From JBIQLO01 sp044464175 (GTDB taxonomy: Bacteria; Planctomycetota; Phycisphaerae; Tepidisphaerales; Tepidisphaeraceae): 62,412 nucleotides of DNA. The DNA lies in contig JBIQLO010000001.1 of assembly GCA_044464175.1 (NCBI GenBank), positions 1 to 62,412 on the forward strand, read 5' to 3'. Below, one piece after another: positions 49,098 to 58,040 of this stretch (position 1 is the first letter of the stretch; every line of letters begins with the position of its first letter). Under the pieces are notes generated by a model. That model made no database searches, had not been told where the DNA came from, and saw nothing but the letters and a program-made list of their open reading frames with translations. The translations under genes were made by a program, and so were the position numbers.

Positions 49098-50774
49098 TCA
49101 GGCGGCGTTCATGGACCGGCGCTCCAGCAGCGGACGGCACTGGCGATGGTGGTCCTGCAACAGTGACCGCAATTGATCGACCGGGATCGACAGGAACACC
49201 TCCGCCAGGCGGGGATCGAACTGCGTGCCGGCGCAGCGGCGGATCTCGGTCAGGGCAGCCTCCACGGGCATCGCCTTGCGATAGGTCCGGCTGGAGGTCA
49301 TCGCGTCGAAGCAGTCGGCCAGGCAGATGATCCGCCCCATCAGGGGAATGTCCTCGCCGCCCAGACCGGCGGGATAACCCCGTCCGTCATAGCGCTCGTG
49401 ATGATGGAGAACCCCGGGGAGCAGATCGGCCACCTGTTTAACATCTTCCAAAATCCGAGCCCCGATAGCAGGATGTTTCTTGATCTGCTCAAACTCCTCG
49501 TCGGTTAGCTTGCCCGCCTTCTGGAGTACGGCCTCGGGAACGCCAATCTTGCCGACATCGTGCAGCAGCCCGGCCATATAGATGCGTTCGACCTGCTGCT
49601 CGCCCAGCCCGGCGGCAATGGCCAGCGTACGGCTGAGCAGCGCCACACGCTCGCTATGGCCGCAGGTGTAGGCATCCTTGGCGTCCACCGCACTGGTGAG
49701 GCTGTGGAGCAATCCCATCATCAGCCCATGCACATCCTCGAACAGGCGGGCATTTTCCAGATAGACCGCCGATTCATTGGCGATGGAGGTGAGCAGCTTG
49801 ACATCCGTGGAGTCAAAGTCGCCCTCCTGCTTGTCCAGGGCGAAGAGGCATCCCAGATGCTGCTCCTGGCGCTGCAGGGGCACCGCCAGCAGTTGGTTGG
49901 CGTACTCACCCAGCCAGGCAAAGTCCCGGTCGGCCGAAAGATTGTTGACCAGCAACGGATTGTTTCGCCGCGGCAGCATTTCCAAAAGCTGGGCGTCCAG
50001 TCTGGAGAGCGCCGCCGGGGGCAGGTTCAACGTTCCATGGAGCACGGGACCGCACTGGCAGAAGATCGAGCTGTCCAGGGCGACACTCATGCCGCCGACG
50101 CCCAGAACCTCCAGCACCTCGTTGCAGACCTGTTTGAAAAATTCACAGGCGCTGCGGTTGACCTTCATACCACTGGAAATCTGGTAGATGAGGGTCAGTT
50201 CCTCATAGGCGGAGGCGAGCTGCGTGGAAAGGCCATCCAACTCATGCTCGGATGTGCTCAGGCGAAGCTGGTCGTGGAGCATCTCCATCAGAAGCCGGCC
50301 CTGATGGCGCAGCGTCGGCTCGCCGAACGAGGGCAGCTTGTCCGCCTGCTGCTGGAGCCAGACGCCGTCGATCCCAAGTCGCGAGCAGAGGCGCACCACA
50401 TCCTCACCCAAACGGAAATCCTCGCCGACCGCCGCCAAAGCCAGCGTTCCGCAGCGCCGGGTCCGCTCATTCCAGGGGCAGGACGCCACGAGCATTCCCG
50501 GGACCATCCGGTGAATCGTGATGGACCCGTCGAGCGTCGCGGAGCCCGTCGAATTCAACTCGAGGCCTTCGACCTCGTTGTCCCGCAGCATTGGCAGGAC
50601 ATACTGCCGGAAGAGCGGCGCGGCCTCCCGATCATGCCAGGCCAGAATGCCTTCGGGGTTGAATAGCATCAGCAGGAGCCCGGCCGAGCGAAAGCGCTCC
50701 GCAAGGTTCATGAGAATCTCCACCGGAACACTCTGCTGAGCGGCGGCCTCGGTATTAAACATCGTACAAATCAT
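49098..50774 (-). CDS. GAF and HD-GYP domain protein (c-di-GMP phosphodiesterase-like)
   Basis: 558 residues. An N-terminal part with a PAS/GAF-like sensor region and a GAF domain (~200-350), then an HD-GYP domain: HDVGKIGVPEAVLQK, HHERYDGRGYPAGL, and DCFDAMTSSRTYR. The metal-binding HD pair and the GYP motif are intact, so c-di-GMP hydrolysis is plausible. It is the third signalling gene in the operon. A second ATG at 50762 is possible. Confidence 0.88.
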   Translation of the reverse strand: MICTMFNTEAAAQQSVPVEILMNLAERFRSAGLLLMLFNPEGILAWHDREAAPLFRQYVLPMLRDNEVEGLELNSTGSATLDGSITIHRMVPGMLVASCPWNERTRRCGTLALAAVGEDFRLGEDVVRLCSRLGIDGVWLQQQADKLPSFGEPTLRHQGRLLMEMLHDQLRLSTSEHELDGLSTQLASAYEELTLIYQISSGMKVNRSACEFFKQVCNEVLEVLGVGGMSVALDSSIFCQCGPVLHGTLNLPPAALSRLDAQLLEMLPRRNNPLLVNNLSADRDFAWLGEYANQLLAVPLQRQEQHLGCLFALDKQEGDFDSTDVKLLTSIANESAVYLENARLFEDVHGLMMGLLHSLTSAVDAKDAYTCGHSERVALLSRTLAIAAGLGEQQVERIYMAGLLHDVGKIGVPEAVLQKAGKLTDEEFEQIKKHPAIGARILEDVKQVADLLPGVLHHHERYDGRGYPAGLGGEDIPLMGRIICLADCFDAMTSSRTYRKAMPVEAALTEIRRCAGTQFDPRLAEVFLSIPVDQLRSLLQDHHRQCRPLLERRSMNAA

Positions 50775-50838
50775 GTGTCGTACCCACTTTTGTCACAAAA
50801 CGCGGCCAAACACCGCCGCGCCGGCGTTTCCGAGTCGC

Positions 50839-51225
50839 TCAGGCGACGGCGGCACCGTCCAGAATTTCGTTGACGGTCGCCAGCAGTTGCCGTGGGCTGA
50901 ACGGTTTGGAGATCATGCGGAGGATTCCGCTCTCCTCGGTGTCCCGCTCATCCAGGTGATAGCCGCGCGCCGTGAGCATGATGGCCGGCAACGACGCGGT
51001 GGACGGGTCGCTGCGCAACCGATGGCACAATTCCAAGCCCGACAGCAGGGGCATGTGGTAATCAGTGATAAGCAGGTCAGGATGCTCAGCAACCGCCAGA
51101 TTCAGCGCTTCCTGGCCGTCATGGGCAGTCAGGACATTGAAGCCGGCATTGCGCAGCTTCAATGAAACGACGTTCAGAATGTGGGATTCATCATCAGCTA
51201 CAAGAATGGTCTTCGATCCGCTCAT
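50839..51225 (-). CDS. Single-domain response regulator
   Basis: 128 residues, CheY-like receiver only. Acidic pocket Asp11-Asp12-Glu13, phosphoacceptor Asp55 in LLITDYHMP, Thr85, and Lys107 in SKPFS. No output domain, so it works by protein contacts, perhaps with the HD-GYP protein encoded 65 bases away. It lies just downstream of the histidine kinase. Confidence 0.93.
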   Translation of the reverse strand: MSGSKTILVADDESHILNVVSLKLRNAGFNVLTAHDGQEALNLAVAEHPDLLITDYHMPLLSGLELCHRLRSDPSTASLPAIMLTARGYHLDERDTEESGILRMISKPFSPRQLLATVNEILDGAAVA

Positions 51226-51304
51226 TTTTCCTCTCCGTAAATTCGGTTCTCCTCACGCCGCCTCGAACGCAGGCCAGCAGGCCAGGGGCGGCGATCCGCC
51301 GGTC

Positions 51305-52720
51305 TCAAGTCATCTCCAGTTCAAACCCGAATGTGCTTCCCCGGCCCGGTTCGCTTTCCACGAACATGCGGCCATGGTGCACGTTTTCGACAATGTGCCG
51401 CACCAGTGACAATCCCAGGCCGGTTCCCTTGGCCATATGGTTGTTGGCGCTGACTCTATAGAACTTATCGAACACAAAGGGGAGGTCCTTGTGTGAAATC
51501 CCGACCCCCGTGTCGGAAATCCGGATAATGATCTTCTTTCCGGCCTCGTCCACGCTGGCCTCGGCGGTGACGGTTCCTCCTTCGGGCGTGTACTTGATGG
51601 CGTTGGACAGGAGGTTGAGGACCGCCTGGTAGAGCATGTCCTTGTCGGCCAGCGTCTGATAAAAGACGGCCGTCAGCTTCTGCTCAAGATGGATGTTCTT
51701 GGCCTTGGCCTGTGGGACCATCACCTCCAGGGCCTCGGTGATGACCACGGCGGGGCTGAGCGGAGCTTTGTTGATCTTGACCAGCCCCGACTCGATGCGG
51801 GAGATATTCAGGATGTTGTCGATGAGGCGCCCCAGCCGATTGGCCTCATTCTGGATGATATCGTAGAATTCACGGCGGGTCTGCTCATCGGCGGCCTCGC
51901 CGTCCACCAGCATCTCCACATAGGCCTTAATGCTGGCCAGGGGCGTGCGGAGCTCGTGGGAGACATTGGAGACGAAGTCGGTCTTCATCTGAGCGACTTC
52001 CTTCTCGCGGGTCATGTCGTGCAGCACGGCGACAACGCCGGCGGGCTGGTCGGCGGCATCGGCGACTGCCGACAGGGTGAGTTTGAACGTCCTGCCCCCC
52101 CGCTCTGCGCCGACGGTATGCTCCACGACCCGGCGGGTGTTGGCGCTGCCGCTTTGACGCACCTCCCGGATCAGCTCAATCATTGTCTCGTCGCGCAATA
52201 CCTGATCGATGGGCCGCCGCTGCGCGGCCGAGAGATTGAAATCCCACACCCGGGCGGCGGCATCGTTAGCCAGCACCAGCTCATCAAAGGAATTGGTCAC
52301 CAGCACGGCGTCGGAGATGCTGTACAGGATGGCCCGGGCATGCTGCCGCTCGGCCGTGGCGACCTTGTACTGAATCTCCATCTCCCGCGCCTGGATTTTG
52401 GATTTCTCGGCGTTCTGCTGCAGCAGCTCGGTCAGACGATTGATGCCCTCGGTCAGAGGTCGCCAATCCGCGCTCTCGGCGGAGAGGCTGCCTGGCTGAT
52501 CCGCCTCCGCCAATTCGTTGATCTGCCGGACGAAACGCCGATGCTCGATCGTCCCGTCCACAGCGCCGATCAGGCCGATTCCGCCTACCAGGAACAGCAG
52601 CAGAATGCCGGGAAGCCAATGGCCCGGCAGATTACCGGACCAGAGGTCCGGCCCCAGATGAACCGCTGCAGCGGCCATGAATCCGGCGATCAGAATCGAT
52701 ATGACCCATCCACGGCGCAT
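51305..52720 (-). CDS. Membrane histidine kinase with PAS domain
   Basis: 471 residues. Two membrane helices (~7-25 and ~36-55), a PAS-like region (~115-230, RAILYSISDAVLVTNSFDEL), HisKA with SNVSHELRTPLASIKAY (His ~251), and an HATPase_c domain with NLLSNAIKYTPEGG, ISDTGVGIS and GTGLGLSLVRHIV. PhoR-like arrangement. It precedes the response regulator, so it is its likely partner. Confidence 0.93.
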   Translation of the reverse strand: MRRGWVISILIAGFMAAAAVHLGPDLWSGNLPGHWLPGILLLFLVGGIGLIGAVDGTIEHRRFVRQINELAEADQPGSLSAESADWRPLTEGINRLTELLQQNAEKSKIQAREMEIQYKVATAERQHARAILYSISDAVLVTNSFDELVLANDAAARVWDFNLSAAQRRPIDQVLRDETMIELIREVRQSGSANTRRVVEHTVGAERGGRTFKLTLSAVADAADQPAGVVAVLHDMTREKEVAQMKTDFVSNVSHELRTPLASIKAYVEMLVDGEAADEQTRREFYDIIQNEANRLGRLIDNILNISRIESGLVKINKAPLSPAVVITEALEVMVPQAKAKNIHLEQKLTAVFYQTLADKDMLYQAVLNLLSNAIKYTPEGGTVTAEASVDEAGKKIIIRISDTGVGISHKDLPFVFDKFYRVSANNHMAKGTGLGLSLVRHIVENVHHGRMFVESEPGRGSTFGFELEMT

Positions 52721-52789
52721 TCATTCTCCTTCAGCTTTCCAGCCCACGGTCTTATGGGATCTTCAGTTCAGCGACGCCCGCCGGCCCTT

Positions 52790-53977
52790 CTATTCCACGC
52801 TGGCCAACAGGCGAGTCGTCAGCTCATCGCCCGGCCGCAGCTTCAGGGCGGCGTCGTACCACTGGCGGGCCTTCTGGGGGTGGCCCATCTTCTGCAGGAC
52901 GTAGCCGACCATGCACAGGCTGGTTGAATCCTTGGGATCAGCACGACAGGCGCTCTGGAAAGAGGTCAGGGCCTTGGGCAGATTCTGCTCTCGCAAACAG
53001 AGATAACCCATCAGCAAGTTGGCCTGCCCGGACTGGGGCGCCAAGCTCAGGGCACGCTCCAGCGAGAGCCGAGCCCGAGCCAAGTCCTTCAATTCCAGCG
53101 CGGCCTGTGCAAGGCCGGTCCATCCATTGGCATTGCCTGGCTCCAGACGAACGGCCGTTTGAAAGTGATCACGGGCATCGTGCGCCCGGCCGGCGCGCAA
53201 AAGGCATTCACCCAGCGCCAACTGCAGGTCCGGCCGCTTTTGCCGGGTCTCATCGTTCATCAGCCGATCGAAAACCGGGAGGGCCTGTCGATACTGCTTG
53301 TCGAAGTAGAGCGCCAGGGCCAGGTGTTCGCGAATGTTCTGATCGTCGTCGGCGAAAATGCTCGCCTGGCGCAAGATGGTCGCCGCCTCGGCATAGCGGC
53401 CCTGGCTCATGAGAATGGCGCCCACCGCGTCGCGCAGGGCGGCGCTGTGCTCAAAATACGCGAGTTTGGATTGCAGCAGTGCCAGCGCCTCACCCGACCG
53501 GTCCATCGCCACCAGCATCTCCGCCCGTGCCAGGACGTAGGCCGGCTCCGTGGGCGCCTTTTCCGAAGCGCTGGCGTAGCACTGCAGGGCCTCCTGTGGC
53601 TTTTGCCATCGCTGGTAAACGACGCCGCTGTAGTAGTCGGCCTCGGGATTTTTCGGGTCCAGCTTTCCGGCTTCGGCCAATTCGCTCTGGGCCAGCTCCA
53701 ACTGCCCCTCCTCCAGCGCCAGCCGCGCCGAGAGAATACGCAGGGGAGCGCTGGCCGGGGTCAGGGTTATGGCCTGATCCAGCGTCTTGCGGGCCTGTCC
53801 GAATTCACCGCTGCGGTATTGGCGCTCCGCCAGGCTCGCCAGCACTGAGGAGCGGGTCTGGTTCCATCGCTTGACCGCTTCCTCCTTGGGCTTCTGTCGG
53901 TTGGACTGGCAGGCGCTGAGGCAGAGGCCAATCACGGCCAGGGCGGCGGTCCATCGGAATTGATGCATAAATCGCAT
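52790..53977 (-). CDS. TPR-repeat lipoprotein
   Basis: 395 residues. Lipobox LSAC at the end of the signal peptide (AVIGLCLSAC). The rest is a chain of tetratricopeptide repeats (about eight to nine units, for example ASAPLRILSARLALEEGQLE and NANGWTGLAQAALELKDL). TPR lipoproteins of this type act as pilotins or assembly factors for secretins or type IV pili; this one is next to the secretin gene. ATG 53977 fits the lipoprotein signal better than upstream ATGs in the frame. Confidence 0.82.
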   Translation of the reverse strand: MRFMHQFRWTAALAVIGLCLSACQSNRQKPKEEAVKRWNQTRSSVLASLAERQYRSGEFGQARKTLDQAITLTPASAPLRILSARLALEEGQLELAQSELAEAGKLDPKNPEADYYSGVVYQRWQKPQEALQCYASASEKAPTEPAYVLARAEMLVAMDRSGEALALLQSKLAYFEHSAALRDAVGAILMSQGRYAEAATILRQASIFADDDQNIREHLALALYFDKQYRQALPVFDRLMNDETRQKRPDLQLALGECLLRAGRAHDARDHFQTAVRLEPGNANGWTGLAQAALELKDLARARLSLERALSLAPQSGQANLLMGYLCLREQNLPKALTSFQSACRADPKDSTSLCMVGYVLQKMGHPQKARQWYDAALKLRPGDELTTRLLASVE

Positions 53978-54088
53978 GAGAACACTCGCTTTGCTTGTCA
54001 TCTGCCGCCGGCTCCCTGTGCTCCTGAATGGCTCAACATCCGGACGCATGCACAGGGAACCGGCGACCGGCCATCCGTCTAACCTGAC

Positions 54089-56068
54089 TTATTCACCCAT
54101 TGCCGTTTCCAGCGGCAATTCGGCCGGCGTCAGACCCAGTGTGGGGCGGGTCGTGGCCGGCGACTGATCCTGCAACACCTGATCCCGCACAAAATCGCGG
54201 ATGGCGCTGTTGTCCACATCCCGCATCTCGCGCCCGGTGAGCGACTGCTTCATATTGATCGCCTCCAGGAAGGTCGGATTCAGGTTCGTGGCACAGTTGA
54301 GATACCAGATCGCCTTTTTGCGGTCGGGATTGGGCTTGTTCATCTCCGCCACCGCCTTTTCGTAGACGGATTCGGCCAGCCGTTCACGGCCCCAAGGCAT
54401 CATGCCCTTGCGCACCCCGATGCGGAGCTGCTCGGCCTCGGCCATGACCTTCGCCGAGGCGGCGGCGTAGGCGTTTTCATCCTTAATGATGTGCGGCGTC
54501 AGGAGAATGATGATCTCCTGGCGCTGCGTGGCATCGGCCTGGCTGCGGAAGAGGGGGCCGACCAGCGGCAGATTGCCCAGGACCGGCACCTGGCTCTTGT
54601 TGATCGTGTTGCTGTCGCGGAAAAGGCCGCCAATGACGATCGTATGGCCGTTGCGCACCATGATGTTGGTCGTCACCTCGGTCGTGCGTTTGGACGGAAG
54701 GAGCGTCGTCTTGTCGAGGGTGCCGTCGGAATCCTCCGGATGCACCTCCATGCGAATCCAGCCGTCGTCACCGATGTAGGGGCGGAACACGAGGCGGATA
54801 CCGGTGCTGAGAAACTGCACCTGCTCGGTGCTGGCGGTCTCGGTCTGCGTGGTGGTCCCACGGTAACCGATGTCGTTGCCGACATGCACCTCGCCCCGCT
54901 GCTTGTTGAGGACCAGAACCTTGGGATTGGCCAGCACCGTGCTGTTGGTCACGCTCTCCAGGGCGTTAATGAACATTCCCACGTTGTTCTTGACAATGCC
55001 GATGTTCAGACCATTGCCGCCCATCTGTCCGGCGACAAATCCGGCATCATTGACCCCATTGGCCGCGGAGTTCTCAATGATGCCGCCGCTGAGCGCCTGG
55101 GATAGCCCCGAACCTGTGCCGGCGCTGCCGACATTGGCCAGCGAGGAGAAGTCCACGCCGCCCAGGATCGTGAAATTGACGCCAAGCTGGTTGTCCTCAT
55201 TCAGCGTGACCGCCAGCATGGTTGCCTCCACCAGCACCTGCTGCGGCCGCTGATCCACCTGCTTCAGGATGTCCCTCACCTTTTCCAGATTCTCGGGATA
55301 GTCGCTGACGACCAGCATGTCGCCGCCGGAATGGGTATCGCCGCCGGCATCGGTGGCGCCGCTGGTGATACCGCTCTGGGCCGGCGTGGTCAGCGACACC
55401 TGGGCCCCGCTGCTAAGGATGGGCTTGATGAGATTTTGGGCATTGGCAGCCGGCGTGTAGTAGAGGTGGAACACCTCCGTCTTCATCTTGTGCTCGGCCT
55501 TCTGCATCTCCTCGAGCTGCTTTTTCGTATAGACATAGATGAAGTTCCCCTTCTCCACATATCCATAGCCATTGGCGCTGAGAATGGCATCCAGCGCCTC
55601 GGAGACGGTGACGCCGTACAGGTTGGCTGTGACCGTGCCATTAACCTCCTTGGTGGCGATGATGTTTTTCTGCGACTGCATCGACAGCATTCGCAGCACT
55701 TCCACCAGCTTGGCGTCATTGACATGGATTTCCACAGTGCCGGCGGGCCCGACGTTCACCTGGCTGGAGGTCACCGAGGCGCCCTTCTCCCCGGCGGCCG
55801 GTGTGGAGGCCGGAATGGCCGAATCAGAAGCGACCGGCTCCGCCGAGGCGGCGGCCGGTGCTGAGGCAGCCATCGGGGCGGCCGCTATGCCGGCATCGGC
55901 GACGGTTTCATTCGCCGGAGCGTTCAGCAGGCGCACCGTGGAGGCGGAGTTGCTTTCCTCCCCTGCCGCGATTGCCACATTTGTGCCGAACCCCTCGATT
56001 GCCCCACCGGCATAAACGGCCGATGCGGCCAAAAAAAGAAGAGACGCTGTACGTTTCCATTGGCGCAT
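54089..56068 (-). CDS. gspD: Secretin (GspD/PilQ-like)
   Basis: 659 residues, the outer membrane pore of the system. Signal peptide, a Pro/Ala-rich N-terminal region, an N1-like domain (VEVLRMLSMQSQKNIIATKEVNG), a second small domain (MLVVSDYPENLEKVRDILKQVD), and the C-terminal secretin domain (VPVLGNLPLVGPLFRS and RQEIIILLTPHIIKD). ATG 56068 has AGGAG eight bases upstream. It follows the pilus assembly genes on the same strand. Confidence 0.92.
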   Translation of the reverse strand: MRQWKRTASLLFLAASAVYAGGAIEGFGTNVAIAAGEESNSASTVRLLNAPANETVADAGIAAAPMAASAPAAASAEPVASDSAIPASTPAAGEKGASVTSSQVNVGPAGTVEIHVNDAKLVEVLRMLSMQSQKNIIATKEVNGTVTANLYGVTVSEALDAILSANGYGYVEKGNFIYVYTKKQLEEMQKAEHKMKTEVFHLYYTPAANAQNLIKPILSSGAQVSLTTPAQSGITSGATDAGGDTHSGGDMLVVSDYPENLEKVRDILKQVDQRPQQVLVEATMLAVTLNEDNQLGVNFTILGGVDFSSLANVGSAGTGSGLSQALSGGIIENSAANGVNDAGFVAGQMGGNGLNIGIVKNNVGMFINALESVTNSTVLANPKVLVLNKQRGEVHVGNDIGYRGTTTQTETASTEQVQFLSTGIRLVFRPYIGDDGWIRMEVHPEDSDGTLDKTTLLPSKRTTEVTTNIMVRNGHTIVIGGLFRDSNTINKSQVPVLGNLPLVGPLFRSQADATQRQEIIILLTPHIIKDENAYAAASAKVMAEAEQLRIGVRKGMMPWGRERLAESVYEKAVAEMNKPNPDRKKAIWYLNCATNLNPTFLEAINMKQSLTGREMRDVDNSAIRDFVRDQVLQDQSPATTRPTLGLTPAELPLETAMGE

Positions 56069-56164
56069 AAGACGCACTCCTGGGATGCTGTTGCCGGTGG
56101 TCAGCCATGCCGACTAACAAGGCGGCCTTCGCTGAACCTGGGCACCATCGGTCGGGCATCGTCG

Positions 56165-56782
56165 CTAGTTCATCAGGATTTCGAGCTTGATGCCCTCACG
56201 CTCGACGATAATCCGCCGCGGCTCGATTTCGAGGACGCGGAACGACGCGACAACGTCTCCCTCTTTCACCAGCTCGCCGTTGACCATCGCGCGGGGTTGG
56301 CGCCCCATCAGCGTGGTCTGCAGTTTCAACTGAGCGGCCTGAAGTCGCAGATTCTCGATGAGAATCCGTCGCTCTTTGATCTGATCGGCCTTTGCGGCCA
56401 TGGACTTTGCAAGCTGATCCCAAAACCCATCCCCGCTGGGGGCGCGCAGGGTTTTGGCAATCCGACTTCCGTCCTGCGGGTAATAATCGAGCTTAATGGC
56501 GAACAGGTCCCGTTCCAGGGGGGCAATCGGCGAGGCCAGCCAGCTTCGCAGGGCTTCGGCGGCGGCATTGTGCTTCGCCGTCATGTCCATGGCCGAAGCA
56601 GCGGGCTTCGCCACCATGGCCGCGGAGGCGATTTTGGGCGCATCCGCCCCGTTGGACAGTACCCGTGCCCAGGCGACGCCCAGAATGATCAGCAGCACCC
56701 CCAGGAACAACGTCTTCCTGGGATCTGCGCGAATCATGGCGGCGACCCTGTTCCACCAGATGATGACATTGGAATCGTTCAT
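56165..56782 (-). CDS. PilP/GspC-like inner membrane protein
   Basis: 205 residues. One membrane helix near the N-terminus (TLFLGVLLIILGVAWARVL), a periplasmic linker, and a C-terminal beta domain (LQTTLMGRQPRAMVNGELVKEGD, VLEIEPRRIIVEREGIKLEI) typical of PilP or GspC/GspB homology-region domains that contact the secretin. GGAG precedes ATG 56782. Gene order between PilO and the secretin is the pilP position. The family assignment rests on position and fold pattern. Confidence 0.72.
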   Translation of the reverse strand: MNDSNVIIWWNRVAAMIRADPRKTLFLGVLLIILGVAWARVLSNGADAPKIASAAMVAKPAASAMDMTAKHNAAAEALRSWLASPIAPLERDLFAIKLDYYPQDGSRIAKTLRAPSGDGFWDQLAKSMAAKADQIKERRILIENLRLQAAQLKLQTTLMGRQPRAMVNGELVKEGDVVASFRVLEIEPRRIIVEREGIKLEILMN

Positions 56783-56859
56783 GCTGTTCGCTCCGTGTCG
56801 CGGGCCGCAATCATCGGCGGACGCCGGGATTCCGGGCGGACCGGCATTCCGGCCACCAC

Positions 56860-57432
56860 TCACCCGTCCGTGAAAAAGATGCTCAGTGCCACCTCCACGT
56901 CCACGGTTCCCAGTTTGGAGTCGAGGCTCTTGAGACGCACGCTGCGGACCCGCGTCAGGCGGGGCAGGGTTTCGATCTGGCGCAGAAACGACCAGACCTC
57001 CTGGAAATCCCCCTCAAAGCGCATGACGATCGGCTGCTCACTGAACAGTTCCATTCGCTGCGGCGCCTCCTGCCGCACGCTCATCTTCTGCAACGACGTC
57101 TGGCGGCTGATCTGATTCACGTTTCGCAGAAATTCCGCCAGCTCCGGCTGCCTGGGCAATCGGCGGTCGAAATGTTCCAGACTGACGCGCAATCGATCCA
57201 CTTCCAGGGCGACCGCCGGAAGCGTCGTGACGCGCGACTGATTGGCGTTCAACTCGCGCTGGTCCATGGCAATTCGGGCCTGCAACGCCTCAAGTCGACC
57301 GGTGCGGGGACGGTAGCTGAAGAGAACAAACGCGATGGCCATGACGGCAATGGCCGCCGCCAGTCCCCATTGGGCTTTGGTGCATCGGCCCAATTGCCGC
57401 TCGAGGTTGGTGTTCGCCTGCGGTTGGGTCAT
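56860..57432 (-). CDS. pilO: PilO-like pilus assembly protein
   Basis: 190 residues. A short N-terminal cytoplasmic tail, one membrane helix (WGLAAAIAVMAIAFVLFSY), a coiled coil (~45-85), and a ferredoxin-like C-terminal domain (IVMRFEGDFQEVWSFLRQIETLPRL). The start overlaps the pilN stop (ATGA, 57429-57432). Together with PilM and PilN it forms the inner membrane alignment complex of type IVa pilus or T2SS-like systems. Confidence 0.85.
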   Translation of the reverse strand: MTQPQANTNLERQLGRCTKAQWGLAAAIAVMAIAFVLFSYRPRTGRLEALQARIAMDQRELNANQSRVTTLPAVALEVDRLRVSLEHFDRRLPRQPELAEFLRNVNQISRQTSLQKMSVRQEAPQRMELFSEQPIVMRFEGDFQEVWSFLRQIETLPRLTRVRSVRLKSLDSKLGTVDVEVALSIFFTDG

Positions 57433-58040
57433 TGGTCGTCCAATCGAATCGAAAATGTCACTTCGAACTGGCGCATCAGATGGCCACTGTCGCCCCGATC
57501 GCGCGCGTACATCATCGCCACTTCCTGCACGAAGGGCACATCGCTCAGCCTGGCCAGGAAATTCGCCACGTCGACATCGGTCGGGGCCACACCCAGAAGC
57601 CGCACGTCCATTCGTCGCTGAGGCGGTTGGTCCTCATTCTGGCCTGCGCGGCGATGGAGGTGTTCCTGGCCGAGGCGGGTCGTGTTCACGCTCGCTTCCA
57701 ACAGCGCCATCTCCGGCGGCATCAGGGTCTGGAGCCGGCTGAACAGCCGGGCCGTCTCCACATGCGAACCGAGTGTCTGCAGCATCTGGTACTGCCGCTG
57801 CCACTGCTTCTGCAATGCCAGAAGGTCATCAAGCTTACGCAACTGCTGGCGCGATTGCGTCAGTTCACTTCCAAGCATCTGAGCCGTTTTTTCCGCTGCA
57901 TGAATGTTCTGTCCGGCCAGCATGCTCCAGGTGCCCAAGCCTCCGGCCAGCAGTAACAGCATCCATGCCTGCATCGCCACCCACCGCTTTTGCCGCCGAA
58001 GCCGGGGATACCATGCCGGCAAAAATTCCAGTTCACGCAT
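57429..58040 (-). CDS. pilN: PilN-like pilus assembly protein
   Basis: 203 residues. N-terminal motif MRELEFLPAWYPRLRRQ, the cytoplasmic segment that binds PilM, one membrane helix (AMQAWMLLLLAGGLGTWSML), coiled coil and C-terminal domain. GGAGG precedes ATG 58040. It overlaps the pilM 3' end (58033) and pilO (57432), indicating tight coupling. Confidence 0.85.
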   Translation of the reverse strand: MRELEFLPAWYPRLRRQKRWVAMQAWMLLLLAGGLGTWSMLAGQNIHAAEKTAQMLGSELTQSRQQLRKLDDLLALQKQWQRQYQMLQTLGSHVETARLFSRLQTLMPPEMALLEASVNTTRLGQEHLHRRAGQNEDQPPQRRMDVRLLGVAPTDVDVANFLARLSDVPFVQEVAMMYARDRGDSGHLMRQFEVTFSIRLDDQ

